Positions 59,436-64,000 of a DNA stretch of 64,000 nt are shown in pieces. Source of the stretch: Lophius americanus (Eukaryota; Chordata; Actinopteri; Lophiiformes; Lophiidae). The position numbers and the translations under genes are program-made. Positions within the stretch are counted from its first letter, which is position 1. Every line of letters starts with the position of its first letter. The notes under the pieces were generated by a model, which did no database searches, was not told the origin of the DNA, and worked only from the letters and a program-made list of their open reading frames with translations. The stretch lies in NCBI GenBank assembly GCA_037951165.1, contig JBBDHG010000014.1, positions 21,167,501-21,231,500 of the forward strand, in the 5' to 3' direction.

Positions 59436-62400
59436 AAGAAGGGTTTGTATTTGTTCATGTATGCGCCACATGGTGGCGTCATTGGTCTCATGTAAATAGA
59501 CATGCCTGCGTCACATTTTGCAGAAATGCAAATATGTTAATATGCCCAGAATAGTTGAGCTCTTAGAAATATTTAAATACACCCAGTTCTGCATTTTATG
59601 AAATTAAAATAACACTACAGTTACTTGGAAGCAGGCCATTTCGTAATAGGGAAACGTTCATCGGACAAGAACTAACATTAGATTCAAAAAGACAGAAATG
59701 TTACACGTTCAAACAACTGGGTAGGAATAAGTTATTCAAAGGTCATCAACCTTTTACCTGCCCTTATTTGCAAGCAAGGGTGATATTTGAGTTATCTCGC
59801 AATCTGTTGCCAGAACATTCCTTCTGTGTGATGCATCAACATTTCTCAGAAATAAAGGGTGAACTCTGAGCAGGTTAATCAGTAAAGGTAAAAATAATGA
59901 ATTATGTTGTCACACTCTATTCCCTTTGCAATGAAACGATACCCAAAACATTAATGCTTTAATAGTAGTCCTCTATCTTTGTCCTATATCACCTTCTGCG
60001 GTTCAGTGTTTGGTTAAAATAATAATAATAATATTTCTGTTTATGATTACAAATGTTATTTAGTTGTTTTGTGTCTAAAATATTTACCCCAATTATATCC
60101 GTGATGGTTATAATTAATTGTTGTTTGGGTGAACTGACCTTTTATGGCAATGTAGTGAAGTATTATTAAACTGACAAAAGGGAAGAGAACGCTTTCTGTC
60201 CTCTACGGCACTTCCGTATTTTATAGTCTAACAGACATCCCACTTTTTAGAGGATATTGTGTGACTGTTGTGAGCAGTTTTAATGCTCACTAAGACCGAT
60301 CAGAAGCGAGGAAATCGTGAGAAATGGCAATAGATAATTATCAAGAAGTCAACGAGGCAAATCCATTTCATTTGTTTTTGCGCACTGAGCTTGAAGGCAA
60401 ATGAGAAGAGAAAACAATGGACATAAGTCATCCAGCAGTCCTATGAAGGGAGAAGTGTCTACGGTTTTGTGTGACCCGGCCCATTGAAAGGGAGTTTTTT
60501 ACTCCCTAAAGGCACAATTAGAGACGTTCTTCACTTGCTGATATGTTCCATCTGTTAAGATGACTCTTGTGACTCCAGCCTGACCCATTTAAATATCACA
60601 AGTACAGAAAGTCGGGAACAGTAAGAAGGTCAGGAAGAGCGGGGGGGGGCTGTAAATGTACAGACATTAGACGTTCAAATCAAGCTTGAGAGCTAAAAGA
60701 TGAACTAGAATGACTGTCTGTTTACAGGGAAGTGAAGTTTTTGCTATTTATAGGGAAGCTGATTCAACCAGTGAGATTTAATCTGTCTGTGTTAGAAAGG
60801 AGCAAAATCTAATCTGTAAGGCTTAATGGAAGGTTTTACTCAGATATGAAAGTCATCTTAATTCATGCTTAATGATAAAAACATCTGGACCACAGATTTA
60901 GAGAAATACTGATTTCTATGGTTCTACAAAGGTGCTGATTGAAGGATATACATTTGAATTCCGTCAAACTGACAGGAGCTGTAAATATTATCCATGAGAT
61001 ATTTTCAAAAGGCTTTTTTGCTTGTTTAGTGCATTATTTTGGGCTGCCAAGTGGAAAATCCTGACCCTTGTCAATGTCAAAGAATCTTGAGAATATTGAG
61101 GGCTCCCATGTCTTCCTCTTTCTAGGAAATGTCAAGATTACTTTTTTTTTTCATGCTCAACTCATGAGTGAAAGGTTTCCTGAATGTTGTCTTTGTCTTA
61201 GTCCGTCTACTGTTGAAGACACAAACTTTAAAAATGTATCTTTGCAAGCAAAAGTAAGTGCTTTGCTAAGAAGAGGAAAAACCATCTTGGATCGTTTTAC
61301 AGCAACTGCTTAGACATTTAATAACCGTTTTATTACTGTGGCACGGCGTTTATATACTTTCTGTTCAGTGTGTCAAAAGGGGAAACTTGACACAAGGATT
61401 TAGTAACTAGTGTCACACATTATGCATATCTGGCAGTCATCTGTTACCATTGTGCTAACTGGACTGTCTATCTGACCAACACAGGAAGTAGTGATGAAGA
61501 AATGGGCACATTGATGAGTCTGTTATCTGGCCAATGTCCTCTCAGGGAAACATCACTGCTCTTAACATTGTCCAGAGACCAAACAGACGGGTAGAGTGAC
61601 AGACACGTCCACTTTCAGAGATAAAAGACAGGCATGACAACCTGGAGCCTGTTTTTACAATCCTGTAATCATGGCTAATGTTTTGGCCCCGACTTCAAAG
61701 GCTTGGCAAATCGAACAAATAAGTAGTCTTAGATTTCTTGAAAATGTGTCACTCGAGCATTGTCTGAAGGAATAGAAGGTTATTACTGAATACATTTCAC
61801 AAGATTGTGGTTTGCAGCTGGCAGACCAGGGAGGCTTTACTGACAGTCATTCTGAGTACAATGCTAACCGCATCCCACAGGCTCAAAACAATGCCGCACT
61901 GAAACATACACAGATGAGAATCTTCTCTTATTATAAATGTACACATTCACTCATTTGCATAAAATGTAAAATAGGCTACCAATGAGGTCAATGTGAATTT
62001 CACAGTAGAATGTTTTGGTTGTAAAACTTCATAAGGTTTCAAGTTCATCCAAAGTGGAAAACCAATATATGAACAATAGATGCAGAGATTTCCCTCAATG
62101 GCTACCAACGCCGACCTGCCGATGTGGCACTGGCGGAAGAGTCATAGAATCACCAAAGTAGTTGGTATTCTTCCCCTGGGGACCAGGAATGTCTGGACAC
62201 ACGTTTCATCAATGAGATACTGACCAAATGATACATTTTCCATCTTTTCTCATTTCTGTAGGCTTTGACTTTTAAGAAAAGGGGAAATGTCGTATAAATA
62301 ATGAACTCGTACAAAAACCATAGAGGACAGCCCTTGGAAGAAGGGGTCATAGCCCTTGGAAGAAGGGGTCATTGCCCTTCTTGAGAAAGGAAGCTAGCTG

Positions 62401-62914
62401 CAGCCACAGCAGGGCAGGAGGATGCTCCCACTCTTCCTCCCTGTTCCCTGCAGCTGATTGATACTGGCAGTCTTTCACCGGCGCTCAGCTCTATCAACGG
62501 GAAATGCACTAATCTCCAGTCTGCTGCTGGGAGCTGAAAACCGCCTGGCTGAGACAGGGAACGTTTAAACCCACCATCAACCCAATAAAACTCCACTGAT
62601 CCAGATGGGCAGAGACGATCAGGAGAACTGGGGTTGGGCTGACAGAGATGACTAACATGGTCACTGAAAGATCTGGTTGCTCCCATGACATGACAATAAA
62701 AATCCACATACAAATACTTTTAGAAGTATTTAAGCGGCATAGCCTGAACTTGCAGATAAGTATACCCTGAAGACAAAATAGTTCTTTCAGTGAGTGGTTC
62801 TTTTATTCATGTTGCACGCGTAAATTCAAACATGTGGTTACATGCAGATAGTTTTATTTTTAAGATACAGATGTACATTACTGTGGACATGTGCAACCTT
62901 TTCATGCATGGACT
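59436..62914. other. Downstream intergenic region, no gene recognised
   Basis: No homology-bearing exon found. The frames at 61068-61313 and 62369-62713 have no recognisable domain or splice context. A 22-bp unit, agcccttggaagaaggggtc plus at, is duplicated in tandem at 62329-62372. Confidence 0.5.
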
Positions 62915-63760
62915 GGACCTATACTGTCATCCCTGACAAGGGTATACGTATGTCAGAGAAGGCCCCAATCCCCTGGGTTGGACAAGCAATCTACCTGAAA
63001 GAAGTCCTCAAAAGAAATTAGGCTCTTTTTTTCGTTAAAAAAAGAGTTCGCCCTAGAGAGTAAAATAGTGAAATAATTCAGATTTCATTCATATATGAGA
63101 TATATAGGACTCTGCTTGAGCCCACTCCAACTTTCCAACATGTTTTTTTAATAAATCAAAAGCTTAAAACCTATTTGCTGCTTCTGTTTATTAAATCTTA
63201 AAATTTTAAAATCATTTTTTATTTCTGTGTTTCCTATAGTACTATTTAGGAAGACTCTAAATTATATAAGGTCGCAAGTGCTTGGATAGTTGATTTGCTG
63301 AGCTTTTTTTAAATTTGTTTTTTAACTTGTTTTCTATTTTTTTTTAATCTTTCTTAATAGTTTTTAACTAGGCCTTTATGTTCTTCTGCACTTTGTCCCA
63401 ATGTTCCTGATTGCTGATGTAAAGCACTATGAATTGCCCTGTTGTCGAAATGTGCTATATAAATAAAGTTGCGTTGAATAGTATCATACGTACCAACTTT
63501 GGACTAAATTGGACGAATGAATAGGAAATATATATACAGTGCTATAAATACAGCGGGTATTTGGACTATACTAAGGGTAGATAAAGCTCTCCCTAGTGTA
63601 GGAAATATACAACAGACCTTTATCAAAATCAATCCAGTTCTTCCTCACACTAAGGTCTATGAAGGTATGAAATCGTTAAATGACCCATGAAATAGTTTTT
63701 GAGTTATCGCATGAAGACTTAGGATCAGTGGAAGACAAGGACATGGCAGTGGAAAGACTT
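62915..63760 (-). repeat. Family A repeat, minus strand, split by a LINE tail
   Basis: The 3' part (62915-63095) has 'gtcatccctgacaagggtat', 'gccccaatcccctgggttg' and 'ttcgccctagagagtaaaa'. The 5' part (63482-63760) has 'caactttggactaaattgg', 'agctctccctagtgtagg', 'atcaatccagttcttcctc' and 'tttttgagttatcgcatga'. Between them is a foreign segment. Confidence 0.75.
63100..63480 (+). mobile_element. LINE/SINE 3' end inserted in family A
   Basis: The right side reads 'gatgtaaagcactatgaatt', 'gccctgttgtcgaaatgtgc', 'tatataaataaagttgcg'. This is the stereotyped 3' end of fish L2-type LINEs and their SINEs. The left boundary is approximate. Confidence 0.65.
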
Positions 63761-64000
63761 TGGTTATATCCCCAACATTATCATCATTTAATGTTTGTTT
63801 TTTTACCATTTCCATGTATTTTCTTCAGTATTGTTGAATGCCTGTTCCGTCCCTCCGCACCCCACCCCTGTTTCTTTTTTGTTTACCCTTACTCAAGAAT
63901 ATTTATGTAATCGCAAACTGTCATTACCAAGTAAAAGTCGGTTACAAGAACTAAAAGAACCAAAAGAATGACAAACAAAAGTGCAGTGTGTGTAGGTTTG

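Noticed and set aside
62369..62713. 114-codon minus-strand frame as a downstream gene.
   Set aside because: No recognisable motif, and a second frame overlaps it in the same strand with equal quality.

Overview
This window is vertebrate nuclear DNA, most likely from a ray-finned (teleost) fish. It has one widely spaced multi-exon gene with GT-AG introns, many microsatellites, and fish-typical repeats: Tc1-like transposons with a CACTACTCAAAAAGAATAAA end, tRNA-derived SINEs, an L2/CR1-like LINE fragment and hAT-type elements. There is no bacterial-style gene packing, and most long open frames lie in introns or repeats.

Layout. 1-29 kb: upstream, gene-poor and repeat-rich. It holds a non-autonomous hAT element (2180-2944), a near-perfect 3100-bp head-to-tail duplication (2895-5994 and 5995-9094), SINEs, a nested MITE, a LINE fragment and several copies of a dispersed repeat called family A here. 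29.2-59.0 kb: one plus-strand gene that I recognise as lmo7 (LIM domain only 7). Twenty-five coding exons can be joined with consistent phase from an ATG at 29221. They encode, in order, a calponin-homology domain (exons 1-7), a charged segment, a long low-complexity Ser/Thr/Pro/Gln-rich segment (exons 11-13), a PDZ domain (exons 14-15), a Glu/Arg/Gln-rich coiled coil (exons 21-22) and the conserved segment that precedes the LIM domain in the family (exons 25-26). 59.0-64 kb: 3' UTR, poly(A) signal and repeat-bearing intergenic DNA; no second gene was recognised.

The most notable observation is at the gene's 3' end. The exon that should encode the second half of the LIM zinc finger is still alignable codon by codon and keeps both splice sites. 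In the ancestral frame it has two stop codons and has lost a zinc-ligand cysteine, and I cannot find the first LIM exon. Joining exon 26 directly to this relic moves it into another frame that is open through the last exon to a stop at 59003-59005. The LIM domain may therefore have been replaced by an unrelated tail made from the same DNA.

All exon boundaries were worked out by eye from splice consensus, phase and remembered family similarity. No alignment or expression data were available.
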